A stretch of DNA of 64,000 bases, taken from NCBI RefSeq assembly GCF_004337985.1, contig NC_043740.1, positions 2,376,874 to 2,440,873 of the forward strand. Direction: 5' to 3'. The position numbers were made by a program, and so were the translations under genes. Position 1 is the stretch's first letter; every line of letters begins with the position of its first letter. The notes below the pieces were generated by a model, which worked only from the letters and a program-made list of their open reading frames with translations, searched no databases and was not told where the DNA came from. Shown here one piece after another: positions 36,328-47,655 of the stretch. This DNA is from Pyricularia pennisetigena (taxonomy: Eukaryota; Ascomycota; Sordariomycetes; Magnaporthales; Pyriculariaceae).

Positions 36328-36966
36328 GCCTAGCCGTTATCAAAGGCGTAGCTTGGCCAGCTTTACCTCGTGCAAAAAACTAGTTCCTCAGAGGAATCCT
36401 CTCTGCCTCTCTGTTCCACAGTTTCTGCAAAGATGGAACTCCAGTATCTGTCATTGTCGCGCTTCAAACCATGTCTAGAATCAGTGGAGTACGATCAACT
36501 GCCTCTTTAAGCAGTTAAAAAAAACTCGCTTTTCAAAGAAATTCCCATATTCAATCAGCTTTGAAATTCCATTTTGGTTGGACTGCAGTGAATTGAATTT
36601 CACCTTGGTATGCATTCGCCTTTTAGCATCTGTTCAACGACATTGGAGCAAGATAAAACGATGACACATGTGTTTGATACTTTGATCAAACACCAAAGTC
36701 CGGCAGCTGGCAGTCCAAGAAGGATGAACAATCGTGCCAATCAAAAAGAGCCCTGGTGGTCAAGCCACATAGAAATCAAACAGCCAAAACTAAGCCTTGA
36801 TCAAACAATCTTTCAGTGTGTGCAGGCAAGCCGTTGCAAATAAAAACAACAAGATGATATCACAGACCTTGGATCTATCCCATTAAAGGCAAGAAATAAA
36901 AAAAAACAAAAATCAGATCAAACGTCCCATCTGGCAATGTCATCGCGAAAACCCACACACCGGCGA
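36328..36966. other. Convergent intergenic region
   Basis: About 640 bp of AT-rich sequence between the HET gene and the Clr5 gene. Nothing is recognised. Confidence 0.5.
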
Positions 36967-37617
36967 TTATTGTGACTGGCTCGCGTCATAGTAGCCATAA
37001 TAGTCCTCGTATTCGCCATCATCAGCGTAGACCTCGTTTGAAGGAAAATGCTGCAGCTCATCTCCGAGAGATTCTGTTTGAAAAAAAAAAAAAAAAAAAA
37101 AAAAAAAGGGTCATGCTACTTTTCTTTTTAAGGAAATGGACGCAAAGCCTACCCCTGTCAGATAATGTCTCGCCAGGCTGTATCAGCCCTCTTTTGATGG
37201 CCCGGCTCTCGAACCGCATGATGGATGAGCTCTCGACGTGCTTGCCGCGCAGATAGAATTCATAGCTGCGGTCCGGATCCTCGCGCTCTAGCCTCCTCTT
37301 CTCCTTGAGGATGCCGATGTACTCGCTGGTCTTGATGTACTTGTCGTCGAGGCCCCATTCCTTGATTTTGGTCTTGTACTGTCGCGTTCTGTTTGGGTTC
37401 GTATCATGTTGTGAGTAAACAAAGGGTCAACGGGGAATGAAGGAGAGAGAAAGAGAGAAAAAGGAAAAACTCACGTTGCTTTGAAAAAGTAAACCCTCTC
37501 CATCGTGTTCATGACATCCTTGAGCTTCTGCGTCTTGTACAGCTCCTCAATGGTGGCGCGGTATGGCTCCCAGTCTTCCGGACGGGTCGGCCGAACATAG
37601 TTTACGCTAGGAGGCAT
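36967..37617 (-). CDS. Small Clr5-domain protein
   Basis: Three exons (37617-37475, 37388-37153, 37073-36967) give 161 residues. The N-terminal two thirds match the fungal Clr5 domain: a Trp-Glu-x-Tyr-Arg start (EDWEPYRATIEELY), the helix DVMNTMERVYFFKAT and YKTKIKEWGLDDK. The remainder has a basic helical segment and an acidic Tyr-rich tail (YEDYYGYYDASQSQ). The Clr5 name comes from a fission-yeast silencing factor, but the molecular role of the domain is unknown. Intron 2 (79 nt) contains a T27 run on the coding strand just before the acceptor. The open frame extends 97 codons upstream without a stop; I prefer the ATG at 37617 because Clr5 proteins usually begin shortly before the domain. 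Confidence 0.8.
37081..37107. repeat. Poly-A run (A27; T27 on the coding strand of the Clr5 gene)
   Basis: The run lies inside intron 2 of the Clr5 gene and forms an extreme polypyrimidine tract upstream of CAAACAG. Confidence 0.9.
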
Positions 37618-40600
37618 CTTGACCCGAGCCGGAGTTTGTGACGCTTGCCGACGAACTGGCCAGGTTTCGCTGCCGGTATCTGGAACGATCAGAGGATAGG
37701 ATCGCGAGGTTTTGAGAGATGATGTGCTTCTGTCGACTTTTTGATAGTAGTCGCAGTGCTGGTGTCGGCGAGCAACGGGTTGGAGTTGCTGACGGTAGCT
37801 TGGGTATAGGCGTCTGCAGTCACTCCAACGGACTATGCTGTTTTTATGACTCATCTCAAGTTCCCGAGTTCGACGGCACCTGGTCGAGCTTTTGTATGCA
37901 GCAGCCATGAATCTCTGTGTTGTTGGCAGTCTCCTAATACTGATTCCACTTTATCAAGGGTCAATCCTATTCGACCTTGGAGTTGGAGTAATCATATTAC
38001 CGGAACCTTCTCGCAGCCCTCCTGCTCTTGTTCCGAACACCGGGGCCTATGTGCTGAGCCTTAATGACGAAATCCGCGGAAATAACGAATCGTAGAGTCA
38101 TTATTAACAGCCTTGCTTGCAAAAGAGATTTGGCAGCTAAGGCTCAAGGGCAAAACAAGGGTCGGACAAGCAGGAACATGAAAGAAACGGTACAAATTCA
38201 ACCATGGAGTGGAAACTTTGCTTGGGGTCTTTGGGGGCGGAACCGTTGACATTATAAATGAGTTAACTGCGCACGGGAACAGGGACTGCACGGTTCCTTC
38301 GGCAGAGACCCGCGCGGTAGTTGAACTGAGGAACTTGCTCGCTTTCCATGACTAATTGCCATAAGCGCCTAGATAAAGATACAAATACACTCCACTGAAG
38401 AGAAGGTTCTGACACGAGGCCATTGACAGCGGCTAGGGGGTAAGCTTTATAAGATTACTGTGAAGCTGAGATGCCACGGTTCTCAACAAGGATCGATAGG
38501 CTGGAGGCCGTTTGATTTGTTGATCCCTTGGCTACAGGACTGGACCGGGTCTCCAAACGAGAAATAACGGCCCTAGTGCTCGGCGAGCAGTCCTTCGTAG
38601 ATTGGCGAATCCGGTGGCGAGAACACAAGTCCCGTACATACATGGCCAGGACCATCAGCTTGGGGTAGGATTTAATGACTGAAGAATCAGTGCAATGATG
38701 AGAATCAGAAAAAAAGGGGGGGCGCGGTAAGGCTCACAAAATACTGCGTAACTTAATGACAGCACCAGAGTTGCTCTGGAATTTGTTTGCTTCAGTTAAA
38801 CGTACTGAAGAGTAAACCGTCTTCTTTGTCATTGAAGAGTGGATTCTAGGCTTGCAGGCTATGCTACCTTATTGGTTGCAAGTGAGCTTATACCAAAATG
38901 GTTCAATCTTGGCATTTACCTCAACGGGACAACGGTTCAGGGTCGGCACACGTCATCCGATGCGTGAGGGACCTCAATGGGGAAACTTCGGGCAGCCTTA
39001 CCTCTCAGCCTCTTCTGTCCCATCTGTCTGCAACCACGACTTGGATTTCGCTTATCCGTGTGTGCCCGTGGTGGACGGTGAACTTGTGCTATTCGTTGTT
39101 TGGGCCAGGAACGTCCAATGCCAAGATGCTTACTCTGTGGAGCAAACCGAAAAGCTTGTGAAGTTGTGGGTGAATTTTTAATGAAAACGTTGGCCTCAAA
39201 TGAGAGTAGGAATTTATTTAGTGTATTCGGGATGGCTGAGTCCTGTGGATGTCTCCCACTCGAGGGATCGGGTGGAGCGAATGGAAATGGAGTAATACCA
39301 AGGCTCAATTAGCTCTTTGTTGACTCCTCCATTTGCAGGGGTTGGCGATCCTTCATCACACCACTAAGACCAATCGTAGTGTGGGGTACGGACTCCATTT
39401 GGCAAGCACATCCAATCAGTTGGTGATAGTTGACAGGCAAAACAGCTTCAGTTTACCGCCCTACCCGACTTTGAAAAGGCATTCACGCCAAAAGTTCCTT
39501 CTCAAGTAGGTACCGAGTAACCAAGGTGGGTAGGCAAGTACCTAAGGTAATGCACCTTGGCCTGCCTTGCTTATCGTGTTTTTCCAGCAAAATTCACCGT
39601 ATAGCTTATTTCGCCGTCCTTTTGCTTCGACAGGTACAACCCGAATGGAATCCTTCGTCACACTAGGATTCGCTCGGAATAAGCAACCTGATTACTTACA
39701 GATCGAGCAAAAGTTCTGCTTGGAACGAAGGAAAGCGCAGAACTAAACCCCCGTGCTTTCAGCCCTACTCCCCCTGCTGGCGACGACGAGTCAGATCTGC
39801 AATTGACTAGGAGGCGAAGTCGTAATGCCGGCCCTTACATGTCGGGGCATTTCACACCGACATGCATGCTTAATGCTCCTTTTTCTTGATGAAGGCTTTT
39901 GAAGGGGGCAAATTTGCATGCATTGATCTTGCCGCCGTGACACAGAGGCCCATCCTCAAGGGTCTTTCACAATGGCCTTGGATTACGGTTCCATTCCCTC
40001 TGTGGTGCAGCAAGTTATGTCAAGATTGGAAATTGTATACAGATAGACTTATGGGGTTGTACAGCCTTGCCACAGCTCCCAAGCCATCAATTTACCATGC
40101 AGTGCTGTTCCAATGTAGGTCGAATTAACCGAGTCTCAGCCTTACCGTTGCCAGATGGATTCTCGTGAGGGCTCCAAGTTTAGCAATTTTGCTTTTTTAC
40201 TAATCGTCTGCCACCAAAAAAGAAAGGAAACTAGCCACCACAGCGTCACTTGGAATCCTTTTATAAGCAAATCTCTGTCATACGTGGCGTTTCTTCTATA
40301 AACCAGAGTGGCTGTTTACATTTAACCCATTTGCTACCTGAAAACGGGGGACAAGATTCAGAAGGAGCAGAAACCCTACAAAATAATTCCAGGAGTCATC
40401 AACTGGCAACTGTTTAAGCCCTAGAAGCACACGGTAGGCCCCCAAAGGATTTGAACCCTGAGTGGATGGGCTGGCGGCAATACGAAAAAACGCACCGCGG
40501 CTCATATTTTTGCAACCGTGACCTCATCCTGAGCTCGTAATGTGACAACTTTGTATGCTTGACAAACGTGGACTAGGCAGGCTAATACACTCTGTTTCAT

Positions 40601-41273
40601 GATTGTCACATAAACTATCCTTTAAGTCTTTAAGACCGCCATAAGCGAGCCCAGTCTGTCGTAATGCACCATCAGATCCAACCACCATGGCTACTCAGGG
40701 CGGAGATTGTTCCTCGGAAGGGACCTATGCCAGGTCGGGCCACAGATTGAAGTGGCGTGTATACACCCTTTTGTGCATCCACTATTGAAAACTGACATTT
40801 TGTAATAGTGTGATCTCTGTGGTCGTAACCCACAAGATCGAGTGATTCCTGAGCGCGCCGCAAATCGACAGATAACTGCTTTACACTCATGAACAACAAC
40901 TCCAGCGGTGTGCAATAATTGATCAAACACAAACAAAATCAATGGCGCATCCCAGCTACGTGATGTTTTTTCTCATTTTGAGTCGTAACGCCAGGACCAC
41001 AATGCATCCCTCTCAAAACTTCTTTATTCCATATGAACCACGCTGACAAAAACATGATGAACAAGAAACATGAAATGAGATCAAAAAGCAAGCACTGCCG
41101 TCTAAAGGCTGACGGGCTCCCAGAACGCCAGACGATCGGCCCAGCTCAACAAGGCTACAAGCGTATGGCGCTTCGTCCGGGCCGCATGGCGCATGCCTTT
41201 TTTTTTTTTTTTTTTTCCTCCGCATCACTTGGGCACATCACACAGAAAATCCGGGATCAAGCCTCAAGCCACT
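37618..41273. other. Gene-poor region
   Basis: About 3.7 kb. Only short open frames without family signals are seen, including one of 109 codons at 38852-39181 that I do not accept. GTAGG/CCTTGG-rich sequence lies near 39505-39580, and a T19 run at 41198-41216 directly follows the RRM gene. No transposon or tRNA is recognised. Confidence 0.45.
41198..41216. repeat. Poly-T run (T19)
   Basis: A homopolymer about 60 bp beyond the stop codon of the RRM gene, in its 3' flank. Confidence 0.9.
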
Positions 41274-42971
41274 TCACTGGCAGTTGTAGCCATCGAACCT
41301 CAACTGCCGGGAGACGTATGGACTGGCAGCCGGCCACAAGCTCCCCGCTGGCCAGCGATGGACCGGCGCTGGGCCGGGGCGGCGGGGGGCGCACGGGTCG
41401 TCGCCGTACCAGACCTGGATCTCGTTCTTGTGCTCGCGGGCGAGGGCCATCTTGGCGGCCTCGGCCTGGCACCGGAAGCTGCCGAAGCGGTACTCGAACA
41501 GCACCATGATCTCGCCGGTGACGGGGTTGACATCGCGGGCCAGCTCGAAGGCGCGGTCGATCTGGAAGTCCATCTTGCCGGCAAAGTAGTCCGTGAGCCA
41601 CTTCTCGCTGATCTTCCGCTGGGGCCCGTAGATGAGCAGCACGCGCGACTTGTCGCCGCTGGCGCCGGTCGACGGGGGCCCCACCTCGGCGGAGCGGATG
41701 CGGTTCCACAGCACGCGGGCGGGCGGCAGGCCCGACGCCGGGTCCGTGACGAAGCCGCCGTTGTGGGGCTGGTGGGCCTCGTAGAAGCGCCGGGCGGCCG
41801 CGCGCTCAAAGAAGATGACCTTGGCCGCGCACGTCGCGTGGCCGCGCGACGGCTCGGGCTTGTTGATGTGCGACGCCCACACGCGGCCCGTGTCGCGGAT
41901 CGCGCCCAGCAGCTGCGTCGTCGTCAGCGTCGGCGGCAGGCCCAGGATGAAGAGCGAGCAGCTCTCGCTCTCGGGAATGTTGGCCGACCGGTTGTTGGCC
42001 AGCGACGTGTCGCCCTGGTAGTTTGGGCTGAAGCCGTTCATGATGTTCTGGATCGCCTTGCTTGGCGACTGCTGCCCGTGCCGCGGGCTGCCGCTGTGGT
42101 GCCTGACCTGGACCGTGTGCATGGGACGAAAGGTCTCGTTGTTGTCGGGGCTGTTATTGTTGTTATTTCGGAGCAGGTCTGCTCGGATGGAAAAGGGAGA
42201 GCCGGCGTAGATACGGCACTGTGCTTGTTGCAAGGGAGACGGCTGCACCGCCTGCGCGCGCAGGTGTTTCTCTTCGTATCGAGCAAGTGGCGAAGGAGGC
42301 GAGTCGACAAACGGGCTATGGGTCGACGGCGAGCTGTGGTTGGAGGCGGGGCTGAATATGGCCGGGCCGCGACTGCTGCTAGAACCGATGCTGGATGAAA
42401 ACAATGAACGCTGTGGCCATGGGCTGTTCCTCGCCGGGGTGTGAGGCTGACGCCAGGCACTGAAGACAACAGGCAACTGCTGGCTGGAACCCAAACCAGT
42501 GCCTCGCGTTCCAAAGTCGATGGCGTCGCGACGGCCTGCAAGATCAGGGCGAGTCGCAAATGGATTATTATACCAGCCAAAGCTCTCGTCACCCCGAGTT
42601 CGGGTCAGCTGCGGAGTCAAAGGCAGCTTTGGTCTCGGTCCGATGGGTCCAAAGTCCCTGTTTCTGTGCCCATGAGCCAGCGACTCCTGGCCGAGGATGG
42701 GAGGAGCGTTGGCCAGAGACACCTCGGTGAGGGCAGCAGCTCCTTGGAGTGGATGGTCTGCGGAATCGATCATGGAAGCGGTGAGTGTCTTGCCCAGGGA
42801 AGCGAATGAGCTTCCCTTGGTCGATGGTGCAGAAGCGTAGTCGTCTCCTTCGCTGTTGGTTGGTGTGTCGATGCCGTTGGAAGAGGGTGACTCGGGAGAT
42901 GGCGGCTTGTCCCGCCTCGTCTTGACAGTATTGGTTTTGGTGTTGATGGGCTTGGATGGGCGGGTGGACAT
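41274..42971 (-). CDS. RRM-like RNA-binding protein with disordered N-terminus
   Basis: One exon of 565 residues. The first about 320 residues are rich in Ser, Pro, Asn and Thr and look disordered. An RRM-like fold begins near residue 332: SCSLFILGLPPTLTTTQLLGAI (RNP2-like strand), followed by HATCAAKVIFFERAAARRFYEAH (RNP1-like strand and helix 2). A second alpha/beta segment (RVLLIYGPQRKISEKWLTDYFAGK ... EIMVLFEYRFGSFRCQAEAAKMAL) may be another RRM-like unit. The C-terminus is Pro/Arg rich. Similar proteins are common in filamentous ascomycetes with unknown RNA targets. No paralogue or cluster partner is nearby. Confidence 0.82.
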   Translation of the reverse strand: MSTRPSKPINTKTNTVKTRRDKPPSPESPSSNGIDTPTNSEGDDYASAPSTKGSSFASLGKTLTASMIDSADHPLQGAAALTEVSLANAPPILGQESLAHGHRNRDFGPIGPRPKLPLTPQLTRTRGDESFGWYNNPFATRPDLAGRRDAIDFGTRGTGLGSSQQLPVVFSAWRQPHTPARNSPWPQRSLFSSSIGSSSSRGPAIFSPASNHSSPSTHSPFVDSPPSPLARYEEKHLRAQAVQPSPLQQAQCRIYAGSPFSIRADLLRNNNNNSPDNNETFRPMHTVQVRHHSGSPRHGQQSPSKAIQNIMNGFSPNYQGDTSLANNRSANIPESESCSLFILGLPPTLTTTQLLGAIRDTGRVWASHINKPEPSRGHATCAAKVIFFERAAARRFYEAHQPHNGGFVTDPASGLPPARVLWNRIRSAEVGPPSTGASGDKSRVLLIYGPQRKISEKWLTDYFAGKMDFQIDRAFELARDVNPVTGEIMVLFEYRFGSFRCQAEAAKMALAREHKNEIQVWYGDDPCAPRRPGPAPVHRWPAGSLWPAASPYVSRQLRFDGYNCQ

Positions 42972-45900
42972 GGTGATGAAATGATGTTTGAAAGAAAAAA
43001 GACAGAAAATCTATGCTCCCAGGCAGATTTCAGACTCGTTCCAAGCTGCTGTCCAGTAAAGGACGGCGACAGTGTGACAGAGCCTCTTCTTGATAAATGA
43101 GCAGCCGTACAAGGGACTCAAGGTTCTTTTCGCAGCGTAATTTGGTAATAGATCTGGACTTGCGCAAGAAGGTAATTCAAAATATGTCTGGGGAATTTTG
43201 CGAGGTCAATGAAGAAGGGGTATTCTTTTTTTTCCTAGATCAATAGTCAAAAAGATGACGGATATATACCTGTACCAAGCAGGTGAGATAATCCAAGCTG
43301 CCGGCGCTTTCTCTCTAAGAATAGCGTCTTCTAGACAAGGTCCGCAAGTGCACGGGGGATGAGGAATCTGCTTGAACTGAGAAGAAAAGTGAGAGAATCT
43401 TGGGGCGAGATGTGAACGCGATGTGGAGCCCCAAGGTTTACAAGCATGCGGGTGGCCCAAGCATGAAATACAGGCAGCAGCAAATGGTGCACAATGTGAG
43501 GTCGGATAGAAAGACAAAGAGACGCGCAGTCATTGACCATTATCCCTCATAATCAAAGACTGACATGCATGCTTCTTTGAAAGTCATCTTTATAGCCGCC
43601 ATGACTTGCAACCTGAGCATAATTGGATCCAGGGGCCCGAAGCTTCCAGCCAGGCATTCAATGCATTCAATCGAGAACCTCAAGAATCAATCTTGTTGTT
43701 CTGTAATTTCTGAAAGAATGATTATTGCTCTCAACTGCATATTAACTTCTGTTGCCATGCCAGCCGCCGAACATGTGAAACGAGAGTTTATATAGTGAAT
43801 GCCTGTTGGTCTGGAAACCTTGTTGAAAGCAGACGGCCGGAGACTCTGGCATTATATATATATATTTCAAAGTCATAGCGCAAGCTCTATAGATTGCGAG
43901 CCAGGATGTGAAATGGTCAGAGCATTCAAAGTCTCCAATTTAAACAAATTTTGAAAAGGCCGTCTTTGCCTAGTTTCTAACAAGCTACTTTCATCGCTTG
44001 CCTGTTTAGTTTTCGCTCAAGCTCTGAGTCCTCTTCAATTTTCAACTACACTAGACATGAAAAATAATGACTCAACTACAGTCAGTATGCCGAAAAGTCT
44101 AGATATTTCCAGGATTTTTTGGCGGCTAGTTATCTTTCCAGCAAGCACATGACCAGCTTGTCAAATATTCATCCAATTTTGTAGCGCTTGATCTATCGTA
44201 GGAGGATCTAGTTGAATCCAAGTTCTTGATGTAGAGCTGGGGACATTCCAGAAGAATTCCCAAAAGAGAGCGAAAAAGACAAAGCCATCTTTTGAAGCCG
44301 CATAATATCTGGGTGACTGGGTCATAATTGGATAGGGAGCCATTCCACAAGAGCCGAGCCTCTAGATTCAATCACTGGTTGTGGTTTTCTAGCGTCCGCC
44401 CTATCAAAACAGCTCCATCTCAGAGCCGCTGGCAAGCATCAAAACGCTGGTTTTTTCCCTAAATTACTGAGCTATGAGTGTTTGTCTTTGTTTCATACGA
44501 AGACAAGCACCCGTGTCAAATGGTTGATAAACTGAGGAGAGTCAGGACGAGGTTTGGTGTTTGGATTTTTGCTGTTGTGGTCCTTGGTTTGAATTCGAGC
44601 AGGAAAATTCACAGCATAGGTAAAGGTACTCAGTTATAACTTATATGCCATTGGCCAGGATATGAAGAGAAAGTGACGAGTGGATCAGAGAAATTGTCTT
44701 ATTCATAAAAATCTACTCGTATAGTAGGCCTTCAATCTGCTCTCCTGCAGGTCAGCAACTTTCAAAATGTATTATTGCATGTGACTATTTGTTCCAAAGA
44801 AAGGAGCTAATATGCAAACGATGGGACGAGAAGCAAACAAAGTTGATCCTTGTTTCCAAACAGAAACAGAATCAGCCAGCAGCTGCCCAAGATGCTGTTG
44901 GATTGTCAGAGTATCAAGCCGCACTGTGCTCTGGACAAAACTTTTGAAAGCAACAAGTCTCGTATGCAGGCGGCTCCTGTGCCTGAGTGGAGAAAGCAGA
45001 AACAATTCAACATGCTGCCTTGGCGGAGGAAGGTTAAAGAATAAGAAAAAAAAAAAAAAAAAAAAAAAGCCTTGTGGCTATTGATGCCCAGATTAATTGC
45101 TCAAGTCGGGCTCACTAGCGTGCCACTCATCAAGCCCAGTGACTTGGCCACATCCGCGGGTACCTCATCTAAAGACTAAAGCGCCATGCTTTCGCTTGGC
45201 TGAATGGGCCGGCCTTAGGCTCCATGACAGACTGGCGGCTCGCCTGGAGGCTCGCAGTCACGGGACAAATACGTCAGAGCGGGAGAGCCTGGCTTACATG
45301 ACACTCATTTGTCGGTCAAGGTGACTGGTCAAGGATCGTCCTGGCATCATGTTCAACCGCCAGGAAAGAGAACCTATCGTTTACAACCAGAAACCGTTAA
45401 GGTGGCAAATCTCGAACCATGCGACAGGCCTTGGGGGGGCCAGAGTGACCGTTCAGCTGGCCTGAGCGACAAAGACAAATGTCGGGCGGACGACCCGAAG
45501 GACCAGCTCACCAGGTACCCGGGATTACCACCCCAGGCCCAACTCACCGGTTCCCACGCGGAAACAGGATACCCTTCCGTTCTTATTTCCTTGGAACTGT
45601 CTCGGCATTGCATGTCTTTGCAACATTGGAGGAAAAAAGGATGTGCGATGACATGATGCGCGACTAAAGGCGGGTTGGTTTCCCCCATCCATCCAACTCG
45701 GAGACGTCGCACAAATCTCCAAAAGAAGAGAGAAAAAAAAAAGCTGGTATCGCGATGAGCCGGGGCCCAGGGAAACGGGTAGCCACAGCTTCGTGCGTAG
45801 CTTGGGTATTTCTCGCCCGTACGACAAAACCCCTCAAAATTATTTCTTTCTTTTTTTTTCTTTTCTCAGCAGCCTGGAGCTATATCTGCGCCCATTGTTT

Positions 45901-47655
45901 TTCCGGAATGGGGAGATGGAGGCTGCGGGCAGAATCGGGAGACACAGGATATTCCATCCGGCAGGCTTGCTCCCGTTGGCAACTGAAAATGGCAAGTTTT
46001 ATGTGGTTTAATCATGCGGCCGGTGGTTAGGTGCGTGTACTTTGGGGTTCAAACCAACTAACGACAATGCGTTGGTCGATTCTTTTTGTGCAGTGGTTTT
46101 TTTTTGGACCAGGCGATTATTGACGAAACATCATAGCAGATGATGTAAAACTCAATTTGGTCCTGCGCAGGCCAGGTTGCGGATCAGCATGCTCAGTTGC
46201 ACGCTAAGCGCGGTAGCGTGGGGAAAGATCTACATGGATTTCCAGTTCAAGGTGAAATCTAAAACCTAATGTGAAATTTGGCCGAAAACGGAAAGAAAAG
46301 AAAAAAAAAAGAACATGGCTTGGATTGATGAACCGCCAGCGGGCGGGGGAACCTGACCTTGGGAGAAAGAGACACATTATCAGAAGTATAGCATGACCTA
46401 GAAAAAGAAACTCCATTTTGGGCGGCTTTCTTTCTCCTTGTCTCTCCCCCAGCATAAAAAAGCAAAGAATAACGTAAATTGAAGAATGATCCACGCCAAG
46501 ACCTCGATTTTAGATAAAAGTTACCAACGACCTAGCGCGCCACCCTTTCTTAGTAGCGCAACAAGTTCTAAACTACACCTCGATCACATCAAAAAAAAGC
46601 TACTCACCTTGATGCCGACAAGTGCACACAACCGGTCACCCGCGAGGCCGGACGCGGCAGGACTTGACCAGAAAAGCGCCGCGATGGGCGAGTAAACCCC
46701 AGAAATAAATACAAGTGGCAGATTAAACATTCACCGGTGACTACGCTAAATCTTCAAGACCCAGAAAATCCGGAGGTTTTACTCCCGCCGTCTTGCCAAT
46801 TTTTTCTTTATTCCCACGCTTCACGTATGTAGGCTATCCAGAACCATGGACCAGGGTCGGCGGCGGCATGCTGAAGAATCTCACCTCGTACAAGAAGGAG
46901 ATGTTGTGGCGCACAGATAAGAGTGACAGAAGAAATAAATTACAAAAAGGAATCAAAAGAGAAAAAAAAAAGCAACAGTGGAGAAAGTTGGATACGGGAG
47001 TACGAATCCTGATTAGAATGATGCCCTCTTTCTTTTCTGTCTGCTGCTTTTTTTTTTTGTTCCTTTCTTCATAACCCCACACCCCCCTACCTAAACCCCC
47101 AGACTGAAAGACATCAATTCGCTCCCTAGATGGACAAAAAAAGAGATCTCCCAAGTGTCTTGACAAGCGTCACGGCAACGGGGAAAGCTTGCGCACGAGA
47201 GGATTTTTTTTTTCTAAAAAAAAAAAAAAGACCCGGAAGTGTAGTTTGCATCTGTCTTTTGTTCCTCTTCATCTTTTCCCCCGGGAGCCCATGCCGTGTC
47301 TTCTCTTGTCTCTCGGACAACCTGGGACATGAACCAACGGACTGGACCGGGGGTGGCGGTTGGAAAAGGAAAAAAAAAGAGACACACAACCTGTTTGCAC
47401 GTCTTGTACCGAGTATATGTGCGCTGCCACGTCAGTACCTGTTGAATATTGTTTTTGCCCCGTTCCCCATGCCCACCTCGAACCTCCAACTCTTGCTTTT
47501 GTGATATACACATAGTCTTCTGTATCAACAACAGAGTATTCCACAGCAACCAAAGCCACTTCTATTATCCCCCTTTACTCCGCTGGACCCAGATCGTCCG
47601 AGGAGACAAAGAATCCAATTTTTTTTTTCGTCTTCTTCTTCCCACCTTGCTAAAT
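42972..47655. other. Long gene-poor region
   Basis: About 4.7 kb between divergently read genes. It contains a short TA microsatellite near 43855, an A23 run at 45046-45068 and several shorter A/T runs near 46300, 46970 and 47210-47230. I see no supported coding gene. A 76-codon frame at 43565-43795 starts with a weakly hydrophobic segment, but I do not count it as a gene. Confidence 0.45.
45046..45068. repeat. Poly-A run (A23)
   Basis: A homopolymer within the gene-poor region, not linked to any gene I can identify. Confidence 0.9.

Noticed and set aside
38852..39181. 109-codon open frame in the gene-poor region
   Set aside because: The translation shows no domain or membrane pattern; it is compatible with chance.
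40441..40470. B-box-like GGTTCAAATCC on the minus strand
   Set aside because: No matching acceptor stem or A-box at tRNA distance.
41193..42398. 401-codon open frame opposite the RRM protein
   Set aside because: Antisense shadow of a GC-rich exon with a low-complexity translation.
43565..43795. 76-codon frame with a weakly hydrophobic N-terminus (possible small secreted protein)
   Set aside because: No clear signal cleavage site, few cysteines and no conserved motif.
46030..46070. GGTTCAAACC motif resembling a tRNA T-arm
   Set aside because: Flanks do not fold into a tRNA and there is no terminator at the right distance.
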